DNA of 29,342 bases. Source: an uncultured Coriobacteriaceae bacterium (GTDB lineage Bacteria > Actinomycetota > Coriobacteriia > Coriobacteriales > Eggerthellaceae). The stretch spans positions 1-29,342 of the forward strand of contig USAB01000011.1 in the NCBI GenBank assembly GCA_900552585.1, given 5' to 3'. Below are positions 7,796 to 15,912 of the stretch, one piece after another. Numbering within the stretch: position 1 is the first letter of the stretch; each line of letters begins with the position of its first letter. A program made the translations under genes and the position numbers. The notes beneath the pieces are model-generated. The model was not told the origin of the DNA. It did not search any database and was given only the letters and a program-made list of their open reading frames with translations.

Positions 7796-9073
7796 GTGAA
7801 GCAACATTATGAGAAGATCATCGTTCTATGCTGCTTTCTCCTGATGTTCTGCAATGTCGGCCTTCCAAGCACCTCGTTCAGCGTCTACCAACCGTATATC
7901 GTTGCCTTGCCGGGTATCGGCGATGCCGCCGGATCCATCATTATCGGCGTGAGAACGCTCGTTTCGCTAATTTGCATGATTTTTGTCGGCCGATTCTATT
8001 CGGTGCTCGATTGCCGTAAGGGTTGTTTCATTGCAGCGCTTTGCACCGCAGCCGGCTTCATGCTGTTCAGCTTCGCGACAACGTTCCCAACGCTGTGCCT
8101 TGCTGCCGCTGTTTGCGGAGCCGGGTACGGTCTCGGCGGTATGATCGGATGCACTCTGCTGATCAACCGTTGGTTCAAGACGGATGTCGGTACGGCAGTG
8201 GGCATCACGGCGGTGGGCAGCGGCGTTGCCAACATCCTCATTCCCATCATCGCCGAGAACATCATCAACTCGCTCTCGCTCAGCATCTCATTCAGAGCGG
8301 AATCCCTTCTTGCCCTTGCCCTCGGGTGCTTGGTCATGGTGCTTCTACGCAACCGTCCGGAGGAGATGGGATTGAAAGCCTATATCAACCCGAAGGCAAA
8401 AGAAGAGTATCTGCTCAAAAAGGATCGAGACGAATCCGTCGAACTGGATACAGGCGTTTCGCTCCCGAAGCCCGCATTCCGCGCATTCTTTGTTGCAATG
8501 ATGTTCGTTGGCGCCATTTGCGTTGCTGCGCCAACCTTCATTTCCGTGCTTCTTGTCTCCGAAGGATACGACCATACCTTTGCGGCGCTGATGATATCCG
8601 TCACCGGCATCGCCTTGACGTTGGCGAAATTCTGCTTCGGAGAAATTTTCGACAAGCTGGGCGCAATCAAGGGCACCATCATCAGCTTGGGCGGCTTCAC
8701 CGTGGGCCTCGTCTTGCTATGCCTTGCGGTCAGCGGCAATTTCGTAGTCGCGATTGCGGGCGTCATCCTCTACGGTGCCGGTGTTGCCGTGGGCAGCGTG
8801 GGAATCCCCGTTTGGTCCATGCACCTTTCCACGTCGGACGAGCGTGGCGAGATCATCCGCAAGTTCCAGGTGGGGTATGCAACAGGCAGCTTCCTGTTCA
8901 ACCTGGTTCCCGGCGTGCTGATGGATGTGCTGGGAAGCTATGTTATCTCGTATGCGATCATGGCGTGCATGTCCGCTGCAGCAATGGCGATAATCCTTGT
9001 TATCTATTCGAAGTATCATGACCATAAGGCAATCGGCCCCCATAAGAATCGGAAGCTGACGCCTGCAAGCTAG
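7796..9073 (+). CDS. MFS transporter (OFA/monocarboxylate-porter-like)
   Basis: A 425-residue major facilitator with about 12 membrane segments. A basic loop between segments 2 and 3 reads GRFYSVLDCRKG. NRPEEMGLKAY closes the first half and leads into a charged central loop (about residues 185-215) before the second six-helix bundle. The layout resembles OFA/monocarboxylate-porter-like carriers for organic anions; the substrate is unknown. The start is a GTG at 7796 with a weak AGAGG about 13 nt upstream, and no better in-frame start exists. Its stop codon overlaps the SD of the universal stress protein, so the two are cotranscribed. It could also be an aromatic- or keto-acid exporter. Confidence 0.82.
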   Translation: MKQHYEKIIVLCCFLLMFCNVGLPSTSFSVYQPYIVALPGIGDAAGSIIIGVRTLVSLICMIFVGRFYSVLDCRKGCFIAALCTAAGFMLFSFATTFPTLCLAAAVCGAGYGLGGMIGCTLLINRWFKTDVGTAVGITAVGSGVANILIPIIAENIINSLSLSISFRAESLLALALGCLVMVLLRNRPEEMGLKAYINPKAKEEYLLKKDRDESVELDTGVSLPKPAFRAFFVAMMFVGAICVAAPTFISVLLVSEGYDHTFAALMISVTGIALTLAKFCFGEIFDKLGAIKGTIISLGGFTVGLVLLCLAVSGNFVVAIAGVILYGAGVAVGSVGIPVWSMHLSTSDERGEIIRKFQVGYATGSFLFNLVPGVLMDVLGSYVISYAIMACMSAAAMAIILVIYSKYHDHKAIGPHKNRKLTPAS

Positions 9074-9084
9074 GAGGTTCTTGT

Positions 9085-9498
9085 ATGTACGATCATATCA
9101 TCGTCGCCGTTGACGGCTCGGAATGTTCTATGCATGCTGCTGAATATGCCCGCGGTTTGGCTATGCTGAAACCCGACATGGAAATCGATTTGGTATATGT
9201 CGTCTCCGCCGAGCAGGAATTGGATGCCGTTCATTCGCCCCAGATTTTCCATGAGATACAAAGCGGCAGCATCGCGTATCCCGCCATGCTGCTCTTCGAG
9301 AAGACGGAAGCGAAGGTTGACGGTGTCCGGTTGTACGGCCGCCCTGCCGACGAGCTGGTGAAATATGCCTACGAGCACGATGTCGACCTTATTGTCATGG
9401 GCACGCGCGGTATCCGCGGATTCAAGAAGCTGCGTTTGGGATCGGTCAGCGAACGTGTATTGAAGCTTGCACATTGTCCGGTGATGGTCGTGAAATAA
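9085..9498 (+). CDS. universal stress protein (UspA family)
   Basis: A 137-residue single USP domain: beta-strand start YDHIIVAVDGSECS with the nucleotide-contact Asp10, and the ATP-binding signature G-x2-G-x9-G-S visible as GTRG...GS near residues 111-123. The C terminus is CPVMVVK, as usual in the family. AGGAGG at the end of the MFS gene, 6-7 nt before ATG 9085, gives strong translation and couples it to the carrier. USP proteins encoded beside transporters are common and are thought to sense ATP/AMP state, but the partner here is inference. Confidence 0.93.
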   Translation: MYDHIIVAVDGSECSMHAAEYARGLAMLKPDMEIDLVYVVSAEQELDAVHSPQIFHEIQSGSIAYPAMLLFEKTEAKVDGVRLYGRPADELVKYAYEHDVDLIVMGTRGIRGFKKLRLGSVSERVLKLAHCPVMVVK

Positions 9499-9541
9499 CA
9501 GAGCGATTTCTTTCGCATCCGAATAACTACAAGGAGCGCTT

Positions 9542-11077
9542 ATGGACTTGATGGCTCGAATTCAGATTCTGAACGACTTGAAGGATTATGAAGGGATAGT
9601 CGAGGCTATTGCCGAATTGGACGAGGACCAGATGACGCCCGAGCTCGTAAGCGAGGCAGCGCGAGCGTATCTGAACATGGCCGAAGGAAAGGATAGAGAT
9701 CTGTATATCCTTGCGCTCCAGTTGCTGGAATCCGTGAACGAACCGCTTGCCGAAGACCACAAGTGGAATTATCGCATGGGCTTTGCGAACTACTGGCTGG
9801 ATCGCGATGGCGATGCTGCCCGCTATTTCCGCAAGGCATTGGAGCTCATGCCGGATGATCGGGAATCCCAGAAGCTGCTGGATGACTGCTTTGAGCGTCT
9901 GTCGTTGCCCCGTTTCCAGGAATCGTTTCGCGAACGCGTCCATGACACCTGGTTGGATTTCCAAGAGAACGAGGCGGAACTGCGTTCTATGATCCAGGCC
10001 GACATAGCCGACATCCGACCTTCCGTTGAAGACGGAACCGAGAACGAGGATGCATCCGATACAGTCATCCAACGATGTGACGAATTGCTTTCGCGCGCAT
10101 TTTCGAATTCCTCGTTTGAACTGGCCTTCAACGGCAAGAAATACGTGCTGACGCTGACATGCGAGGACGGACCGGCGGAGGTGTTCAAGCTCGTGTACTT
10201 CAAGGAGCATGCGCCCGCATCCGTTCTGGAGCGATGGGATGTCGAAATCGGTCGTCAAGTGGATACAAGCTTCGCTCTCGATATCGACGATGAGCAGGTT
10301 ACGGCCGACAGCGTCCGCTGTTGGGCGGAATGGGACGAGGACAATGTCCAGATTGCGCTTTACACCGATGCCGTGAAACCCTTCCTGGAGAACGGCTTGC
10401 ACGATCAAGCCTGGTGGATTATCTCGGCGCTGCTGGACCACACGTTGGGCGAGATCTGCGCAATGGATCTGATCAACGAGTTCTCCGTTTTGGATGCGCC
10501 GAAGGACACCGCCGGCATTCCGCTGTCCTCGCTCCCTATTGTACTTGAGAAGGCAGGATTCGACTTGAGCAACGACCCGTCGCGTATCACGGATACGTAT
10601 ACGGTGTATGAAAACGAACCGGATACGGACGAAGAGGCGGACTGGCGCCTGGATGTGGTGAAGGGCTACACGAACTGCCCGCCGCTTCTGGATGGGTACT
10701 ATCTGGGTGAAGATTACCTGATGGACTCGTTCCACAACGACGGGGCCGTTCCGGGGTTCTTCTGCTGGCCCATGGAGGCAATCGAGGGAACGGACAAGGC
10801 AGCAGCTGTGGAGGATTTCCGCGACAAGCTGGAATCCGCCATCTTGAAGCGCGCAGGTTCGAATTCCGTCACGTTCATCGGCGGTGCCGTTGGGTTGTTC
10901 GCGGGATACCTGGATTTCATTGCCTGGGACCTCGACGAAGTGCTCGAGGCAGCAGAGGCCGGGTTCGCCGAGCTCAACATGCCTGCCGGCGTGTTCCATA
11001 CGTTCCGTAGGGAGGCGGAGACGATCGGCGTCGTCGAGGAAGAAGACGAAGCGGACCATCAGCATGACGAGAACTGA
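9542..11077 (+). CDS. uncharacterised TPR-containing 511-residue protein
   Basis: Not recognised as a named family. It is very acidic and soluble, with no signal peptide or membrane segment. The N-terminal 120 residues are helical and TPR-like (e.g. GFANYWLDRDGDAARYFRKA around residues 80-100). Residues 135-320 form an alpha/beta region containing FNGKKYVLTLTCED. The second half carries WWIISALLDHTLGE, a variable acidic stretch, and a C-terminal segment FIGGAVGLFAGYLDFIAWDLD that looks like a compact domain core. It ends in an acidic tail with HQHDEN. AAGGAG 6 nt before ATG 9542 fixes the start. It follows the USP gene by 43 nt and may be in its operon. A role in proteostasis or as an immunity-like protein would be guesswork. 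Confidence 0.8.
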   Translation: MDLMARIQILNDLKDYEGIVEAIAELDEDQMTPELVSEAARAYLNMAEGKDRDLYILALQLLESVNEPLAEDHKWNYRMGFANYWLDRDGDAARYFRKALELMPDDRESQKLLDDCFERLSLPRFQESFRERVHDTWLDFQENEAELRSMIQADIADIRPSVEDGTENEDASDTVIQRCDELLSRAFSNSSFELAFNGKKYVLTLTCEDGPAEVFKLVYFKEHAPASVLERWDVEIGRQVDTSFALDIDDEQVTADSVRCWAEWDEDNVQIALYTDAVKPFLENGLHDQAWWIISALLDHTLGEICAMDLINEFSVLDAPKDTAGIPLSSLPIVLEKAGFDLSNDPSRITDTYTVYENEPDTDEEADWRLDVVKGYTNCPPLLDGYYLGEDYLMDSFHNDGAVPGFFCWPMEAIEGTDKAAAVEDFRDKLESAILKRAGSNSVTFIGGAVGLFAGYLDFIAWDLDEVLEAAEAGFAELNMPAGVFHTFRREAETIGVVEEEDEADHQHDEN

Positions 11078-11099
11078 GCGCCTATCCCACTACATAATG

Positions 11100-11136
11100 A
11101 CAGCCCCTGCAGACGAACGATATCTGCAGGGGCTGT
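11100..11136. terminator. shared hairpin between convergent genes
   Basis: A perfect 14-bp inverted repeat, ACAGCCCCTGCAGA (11100-11113) with TCTGCAGGGGCTGT (11123-11136), has a 9-nt loop. It sits between the stop of the 511-residue protein (plus) and queF (minus). The T-run is short on the plus side (TTT) and weak on the minus side, so it probably acts as a bidirectional or transcript-end-protecting terminator. Confidence 0.7.
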
Positions 11137-11184
11137 TTGCGTGATTGCGGCCAATCGGGGGAGCGAATGCCGATGCAAGGCGCG

Positions 11185-11706
11185 CTAACGGTTATCCACC
11201 CGTTCGGGATACAGGTCATGATGGGACAGCCGATCCCATGCAACCTGCTCCCATTTCGTTCCCGGCCTGCCGTAGTTGCAGTACGGGTCAATGCTGATGC
11301 CGCCACGCGGCAGGAACTTGCCCCACACCTCTATGTATTTCGGGTCCATGAGGGCAATGAGGTCCTTCATGATGATGTTCACGCAATCCTCGTGGAAGTC
11401 ACCGTGGTTGCGGAAGCCGAACAGGTAGAGCTTCAGGCTCTTTGATTCCACCATGCGCTTTCCGGGCACGTACGAGATGTAAATGGTCGCGAAATCCGGC
11501 TGGCCCGTGATGGGGCACAGCGATGTGAACTCCGGGCAGTTGAATTTCACGAAGTAGTCGTTGTCCGGATGCTTGTTCTCGAATGTCTCCAGCACATCGG
11601 GATCGTAGTCGGAGGGGTAGGAGACATGCGCGTTTCCCAGCAGCGTCAAGTCCGTTCCCGCTTCCTTGTCGCGGCTTCCTTCGAGTTCTTTGTTTGTTTC
11701 ACTCAT
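11185..11706 (-). CDS. queF: NADPH-dependent preQ0 reductase
   Basis: A 173-residue unimodular QueF reducing the nitrile of 7-cyano-7-deazaguanine (preQ0) to preQ1, the last soluble precursor step before tRNA insertion. Seen: the thioimide-forming Cys64 in FTSLCPITGQPD, proton-donor Asp71, the ESKSLK NADPH/QueF motif, and FRNHGDFHED with the conserved glutamate. Length fits the short B. subtilis-type. ATG 11706 has AAGGA 8 nt upstream. It is last in the queDECF set, 15 nt after queC, and ends against the shared hairpin. The first 20 residues are a charged extension. Confidence 0.95.
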   Translation of the reverse strand: MSETNKELEGSRDKEAGTDLTLLGNAHVSYPSDYDPDVLETFENKHPDNDYFVKFNCPEFTSLCPITGQPDFATIYISYVPGKRMVESKSLKLYLFGFRNHGDFHEDCVNIIMKDLIALMDPKYIEVWGKFLPRGGISIDPYCNYGRPGTKWEQVAWDRLSHHDLYPERVDNR

Positions 11707-11721
11707 GTGCTATTCCTTATC

Positions 11722-12483
11722 TTATTTGTTGTCGTCCCGATGGCGCATCAGTGGATCGACGGTGCCGTTCTCCTGGAATGCGCGGATGCGGTCGCGGCAC
11801 GTGCCGCAGACGCCGCACGGCTCGTCGCCGCCTTCGTAGCACGACCAAGTCTTCTCGTAGGGCACGTTCAATCGCAATCCGGCCCGAACGATCTTCGCTT
11901 TGTTCCAGTGCTGGAACGGCGCTTCGATATGCAGCTCGCCAGCCGTTCCCTCGCGAACGGCAGCATCCATGTCCGCAATGAAGGCGGGCGAGCAATCCGG
12001 GTAGGCATTGCCCGCGGCATCGTCGGCATGCGCGCCGTAGTACAGCACGCTGCATCCCAACGACAGCGCCAGCGACGCGGCGGAGGACAGGAACAGGCCG
12101 TTGCGGAACGGCACGTACGTGGAAACCGGACTGCCGTCCGTCTCCTGCAGCTGCTCGGCATACGATTCATGCGGCACCTGCTCATCGGAGTGGGCCAGAA
12201 GAGAGCAATCGCTGTCTTCGAATATGACGGACAGGTCAAGGAACCGCTGTTCGACGCCGTAATGCGCCGCAACGGCGCGGGCGGATTCGATTTCCTTCTC
12301 ATGCTTCTGGCCGTATTGGATGGAAAGCGCTGTTACGTTATCTGCGCCGTGGACGGCTACCGCCAGCGCAAGCAGCGTCGACGAGTCGACGCCGCCGCTG
12401 CAGAGAACGACCGCCTTGCTAGCACGCGTATTGCCCGCGAAGCAATCGTCGGCAAGGTTCGCTTCCTCTTGGAAAATATCCAT
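11722..12483 (-). CDS. queC: 7-cyano-7-deazaguanine synthase
   Basis: ATP-dependent conversion of 7-carboxy-7-deazaguanine (CDG) plus ammonia to preQ0. Seen: the PP-loop SGGVDSST at residues 29-36, the QYGQKHEKE region, VPFRNGLFLS, and the zinc-binding cysteines Cys215, 223, 226 and 229 in the C-terminal CGVCGTCR segment. At 253 residues it carries a roughly 22-residue N-terminal extension ahead of the usual KAVVLCSGGVDS start. AAAGG lies about 11 nt before ATG 12483, and the gene starts 3 nt after the queE stop, indicating translational coupling. Confidence 0.95.
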   Translation of the reverse strand: MDIFQEEANLADDCFAGNTRASKAVVLCSGGVDSSTLLALAVAVHGADNVTALSIQYGQKHEKEIESARAVAAHYGVEQRFLDLSVIFEDSDCSLLAHSDEQVPHESYAEQLQETDGSPVSTYVPFRNGLFLSSAASLALSLGCSVLYYGAHADDAAGNAYPDCSPAFIADMDAAVREGTAGELHIEAPFQHWNKAKIVRAGLRLNVPYEKTWSCYEGGDEPCGVCGTCRDRIRAFQENGTVDPLMRHRDDNK

Positions 12484-12486
12484 TCG

Positions 12487-13350
12487 CTATACGCCTTTCT
12501 GCTCGTTTGGCCAGATGATCTTGTGAAGCTGGAGCTGCACGCGTGCCTTCGAAAGCCGATTGCGCTTCATAAATTCTACGATGTCGGCGGGCTCCAATTC
12601 GCCGAAGACGGGGCTGAAGAACACGCCTTCGCGGTCGGTCAGATCGTATTCGCGCATGATTTCCAGCGCCCGGTCCAAATCGTCTGCCGTACCGGCAACG
12701 AACTTGATGCTATCGTGCGGCTCCAGCAGTTTCAGGTTCTCGGGAAGCATGTAGTCTTCCATATCGCTTGAGGGAAGCTTCCAGTCCATGGTGAAGCTGA
12801 CGCGGGAGGATTCCCTGAGGAAGAGGTTGCGGCGGTTCAGACGCGAAAGGACGCCGCCATTGTCATCGCCCAGCAGCGCATGTGCCCGGCGATGCGCCCA
12901 CGCATGGCGCGCCTCCGCTGCGGTCGTCAGGTCGGTCGCTCCGTTCGTCTCGATCTCGATGGTCCAATCGGAATCGGCGGCAAGCAGGCCCCGTATCAGA
13001 TGGTCGATGTTGTCCTGCAGCAGCGGTTCTCCACCGGTGAGCGTGATGCATTCCGCCCCGCTGGCGGAAACGAAAGACACCAAGTCGGACAGCGATTCCG
13101 TGGTCGTGGGGCAGTCGGCGGCATTCGCCCATGCGGTATCGCAGAATGAACACGATAGATTGCATTGCGGGAAGCGGATGAAGGCGGCCAGGCGGCCGGC
13201 CTTCGGCCCCTCGCCGTTGATGCTGGTGAAAATCTCTGCAACGGGCCAGGAAAGAAGCGCATCTTCTTTCGCCTGCAGATCGGCCTCGATCTCGTCTACG
13301 GTGCGGCGGCCTGGATCCTGGGAGGTTTCGGGGGGTTCATTCGCGGTCAT
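12487..13350 (-). CDS. queE: 7-carboxy-7-deazaguanine synthase (radical SAM)
   Basis: Radical-SAM enzyme converting carboxytetrahydropterin to 7-carboxy-7-deazaguanine (CDG). Seen: IFTSINGEGP (substrate-binding QueE signature), the cluster motif Cys63-x3-Cys67-x2-Cys70 in QCNLSCSFCDTAW, and TGGEPLL for SAM binding. ATG 13350 is chosen because AAGG is about 9 nt upstream and it lies one base after the queD stop. A further in-frame ATG at 13359 would have no SD gap. The 287 residues exceed the usual 210-250, owing to a 35-residue N-terminal extension and a longer middle (about residues 160-200). Confidence 0.92.
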   Translation of the reverse strand: MTANEPPETSQDPGRRTVDEIEADLQAKEDALLSWPVAEIFTSINGEGPKAGRLAAFIRFPQCNLSCSFCDTAWANAADCPTTTESLSDLVSFVSASGAECITLTGGEPLLQDNIDHLIRGLLAADSDWTIEIETNGATDLTTAAEARHAWAHRRAHALLGDDNGGVLSRLNRRNLFLRESSRVSFTMDWKLPSSDMEDYMLPENLKLLEPHDSIKFVAGTADDLDRALEIMREYDLTDREGVFFSPVFGELEPADIVEFMKRNRLSKARVQLQLHKIIWPNEQKGV

Positions 13351-13351
13351 G

Positions 13352-13777
13352 TCAGGCATCCTTGCGATAGATAGCGCAATTATTTGGCGTCTCGTACACA
13401 TCCACCTGCGATACCGGCAGGCCTTGCTTTTCAAGCCCTTCGAAAAAGTAGCGGGCGAAGTTCTCCGCCGTCGTGCGGAACGGCACCATCGACAGACGGA
13501 AATCCTCGCGCTCCAGACAGGCGATGGTCTCGGGGTAGAGTGAGCCTTCTTCCACGATGAAGGAATGATCGAAAGCTTCCGTCAACGTGCGCAGAGCTGC
13601 TTTGAAGTCGCCGAAATCTACGACCATATCACGGTTCTGCGATCCTCCCTGCAGCTCCGAAACGGCAAGATAGGCCACCACGCGCCAGCGATGGCCATGC
13701 AGGTTCTCGCACTTGCCGTTGTAATCGGTAAGGAAATGAGCGGCATCGAAGCAGCTCTCTGTTTTCAATCCATACAT
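13352..13777 (-). CDS. queD: 6-carboxytetrahydropterin synthase
   Basis: QueD converts dihydroneopterin triphosphate to 6-carboxy-5,6,7,8-tetrahydropterin, the first committed step to queuosine. Zinc ligands are His14 (FDAAHF), His27 and His29 (NLHGHRW). Catalytic Cys23 lies before ENLHGH, and FDHSF carries the partner Asp/His. The frame is open further upstream, but ATG 13777 with AAGGAAGGG just before it gives a family-typical 141 residues starting MYGLKTE. It is first gene of the cluster and divergent from echA. The last codons abut the queE start. Confidence 0.94.
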   Translation of the reverse strand: MYGLKTESCFDAAHFLTDYNGKCENLHGHRWRVVAYLAVSELQGGSQNRDMVVDFGDFKAALRTLTEAFDHSFIVEEGSLYPETIACLEREDFRLSMVPFRTTAENFARYFFEGLEKQGLPVSQVDVYETPNNCAIYRKDA

Positions 13778-13970
13778 TGCGTATCCCTTCCTTTTTCCAC
13801 CAAAGTATAGACGGACGAACCCTGAAACAGGGCGCACGCTCCCTTTCACCGAGAAAAGTTCAGAGATTGAAACGAGTCCGGGGCTTAACGTTTAGAGTGT
13901 TCTGTTATTGCGTAGGTCGCAATAGAGACCGACGCATGTATTAGAGGTACCGAGAGAAAGGATCAGCGAG
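13778..13970. promoter_or_regulatory. divergent regulatory region between queD and echA
   Basis: A 193-base gap that must contain both the que (minus) and ech (plus) promoters. On the que side there is TATACT (minus strand, complement of about 13804-13809), which could be a -10 element, and a small perfect hairpin CCCTG-AAA-CAGGG (13820-13832). On the ech side there is a 7-bp dyad (13906-13924, listed separately). The leader does not match a preQ1-I aptamer that could be recognised by eye. -35 elements are not convincing. Confidence 0.4.
13906..13924. promoter_or_regulatory. perfect dyad, possible operator for ech
   Basis: TATTGCG-TAGGT-CGCAATA is a perfect 7-bp inverted repeat with a 5-nt spacer, centred about 55 bases before the echA start codon. 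Its half-site geometry is that of a dimeric regulator site. It is not an FNR/CRP-like TTGAT-N4-ATCAA box. The regulator is unknown. Confidence 0.35.
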
Positions 13971-15899
13971 GTGGAATTGATCGGGTTCCTCATCGGCTTT
14001 CCGCTGATCGTCGCGGTTCTCCTGCTGTTCATCAGGAACAATGCGGTTCGCAGGGTGGTCGTCTACGCAGGCGGCATCATCCTGGGCATCGCATCGCTGT
14101 ACCTGGTGGCTGTGCATTTGGGAACAACGGGCGAATACTATTCTTATTCGTCCGAGACGGTTGGATTGATCTGTAGTTTGGTGGATTTGGTCATCGGCTT
14201 GGTGATCATTGCCTACGGCATCCGCTATAAAAAGGTTCTGGCCATCTGCCTGGCGGTTGTCCAGACCATCATGTGCTGCGTCTTCTCCTTCGGAGGCTTC
14301 GAAAGCTCCGTTTCCGTGCAGCAGGGCCTGTACGTTGATTCGCTGTCGCTGCTCATGGCCGCCATCATAGGCATCGTCGGCTCTGGCATCTGCATCTACG
14401 CACTGGGCTACATGGAAGACCACCAGCGCCTGCACGAGAACGTGAAGGACCGCCGCCCGCTGTTCTTCGCGCTCATGTTCTCGTTCCTGGCCGCTATGTA
14501 CGTCATCATCTTCTCAAACAACATGGCCTGGCTGTTCACCGGGTGGGAATACACCACGCTGTGCTCGTTCCTGCTCATCGGCTACAACCAGGACGAACTG
14601 GGCATCAACAACTCATTCCGTCAGATTGTGCTGAATATGCTTGGCGGCATCACGTTCGCTGGTGCGCTGTTCTACTGCGTCATCGCGCTGCACACGCTCT
14701 CGCTTTCCGACTTCCTGCAGATCGGCGTCATGGCGCCGGCCGTAGTCATGCTCCCGGTCGTGCTGCTGTCGATCTCCGGCTTCACAAAGGCCGCGCAGAT
14801 GCCGTTCCAGTCCTGGCTGCTGGGCGCGATGGTTGCTCCCACACCCACATCCGCGTTGCTGCATTCATCCACCATGGTCAAGGCCGGCGTATTTCTGCTG
14901 GTCAAGCTTGCCCCCATCTATGCGGTCAGCGAGCTGCCCAGCCTGATGGTCGTCCTGGTGGGCGGCATCACGTTCTGCGTCTGCTCATTCATGGGCATCT
15001 CGCAAACCATCACGAAGCGCGTGCTTGCGTATTCGACCATCGCGAACCTGGGCTTGATTGTCGCGTGCGCCGGCGTCGGTACCGCGGAGGCCGTCTGGGC
15101 AGCGGAGTTCCTGATTTTGTTCCATGCCGTAGCGAAAAGCCTTTTGTTCCTATGCATGGGCACGACGGAGAATCACATCGGCAGCCGCGACATCGAGAAG
15201 ATGGACCTCATGTTCCAACGTATGCCGCGCCTGACGCGCTACATGATGCTAGGCATCATGGTTATGTTCATCGCGCCGTTCGGCATGCTCATCTCGAAGT
15301 GGGCGACGCTCGTTTCTTTCCTGGACGGACCGTATCCGCAGATCGCTCTCGTCATCTTGCTGGCGTTCGGCTCTGCTGCAACATTCATGTTCTGGGCGAA
15401 ATGGTTGGGTAAGCTGTCCGGCATCGCCGGCAATCCCGACAACATCGAGGGCACCATCCATTCATCTGAATGGTTCGGCCTGGGGCTCATGGCCGTACTG
15501 TGCGTCGTGACGTGCGTCACCATGCCGCTTATCTCGGATTACCTGGTTGAGCCGTACCTGATTGGCGTGTTTGGAACAGCTTCGCAAACAATCAGCTCTG
15601 ACAACCTCTGGATTTGTGCCATTATCACGGTATTCGTCGTCGCCGTCCTGTTCGGTGCCCTAGGCAAGGGCACGAAGAAGAAGCAGGTGGGTATCTACCT
15701 GTCCGGTATTTCGGCCGACAACGACGCACGTGTGTTCATCAACTCCATGTCCGGTACCACGAAGGCCGAAGCGCGCAACTGGTATCTGGACGACATGTTC
15801 GGCGAGAATCGCATGGCCCCCATCGGCATGACCATCAACATCATATGCATGGCCGTTCCGCTGATGCTGGCGCTGTTCGAGCTCTCGGTGCTTTTCTAG
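13971..15899 (+). CDS. echA: Ech hydrogenase subunit A (NuoL/MrpA-like ion pump)
   Basis: A 642-residue polytopic membrane subunit with about 14-16 helices, related to NuoL/HyfB antiporter-type subunits. It moves H+ or Na+ as Ech transfers electrons from ferredoxin to protons. Landmarks: YVDSLSLLM near residue 120, the proton-translocation core W..GWEYTTLCSFLLIGY, SGFTKAAQMPFQSWLLGAMVAPTPTSALLHSSTMVKAG with its key Lys and His, and LILFHAVAKSLLFL. GTG start at 13971 with AAAGGA 9 nt upstream. First of six ech genes, separated from echB by 13 nt. Length is close to that known for Methanosarcina EchA. Confidence 0.93.
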   Translation: MELIGFLIGFPLIVAVLLLFIRNNAVRRVVVYAGGIILGIASLYLVAVHLGTTGEYYSYSSETVGLICSLVDLVIGLVIIAYGIRYKKVLAICLAVVQTIMCCVFSFGGFESSVSVQQGLYVDSLSLLMAAIIGIVGSGICIYALGYMEDHQRLHENVKDRRPLFFALMFSFLAAMYVIIFSNNMAWLFTGWEYTTLCSFLLIGYNQDELGINNSFRQIVLNMLGGITFAGALFYCVIALHTLSLSDFLQIGVMAPAVVMLPVVLLSISGFTKAAQMPFQSWLLGAMVAPTPTSALLHSSTMVKAGVFLLVKLAPIYAVSELPSLMVVLVGGITFCVCSFMGISQTITKRVLAYSTIANLGLIVACAGVGTAEAVWAAEFLILFHAVAKSLLFLCMGTTENHIGSRDIEKMDLMFQRMPRLTRYMMLGIMVMFIAPFGMLISKWATLVSFLDGPYPQIALVILLAFGSAATFMFWAKWLGKLSGIAGNPDNIEGTIHSSEWFGLGLMAVLCVVTCVTMPLISDYLVEPYLIGVFGTASQTISSDNLWICAIITVFVVAVLFGALGKGTKKKQVGIYLSGISADNDARVFINSMSGTTKAEARNWYLDDMFGENRMAPIGMTINIICMAVPLMLALFELSVLF

Positions 15900-15912
15900 G
15901 GGAGGCGAGATC

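Noticed and set aside
9527..11065. Minus-strand 512-codon frame opposite the TPR protein
   Set aside because: Same length as the sense gene; the sense frame has an excellent SD, a TPR-like region and the expected operon position.
13778..13860. preQ1 riboswitch in the queD leader
   Set aside because: There is a small hairpin and an A-rich stretch near the SD, but the preQ1-I stem-loop plus A-rich tail arrangement could not be matched. A covariance-model search would be needed.
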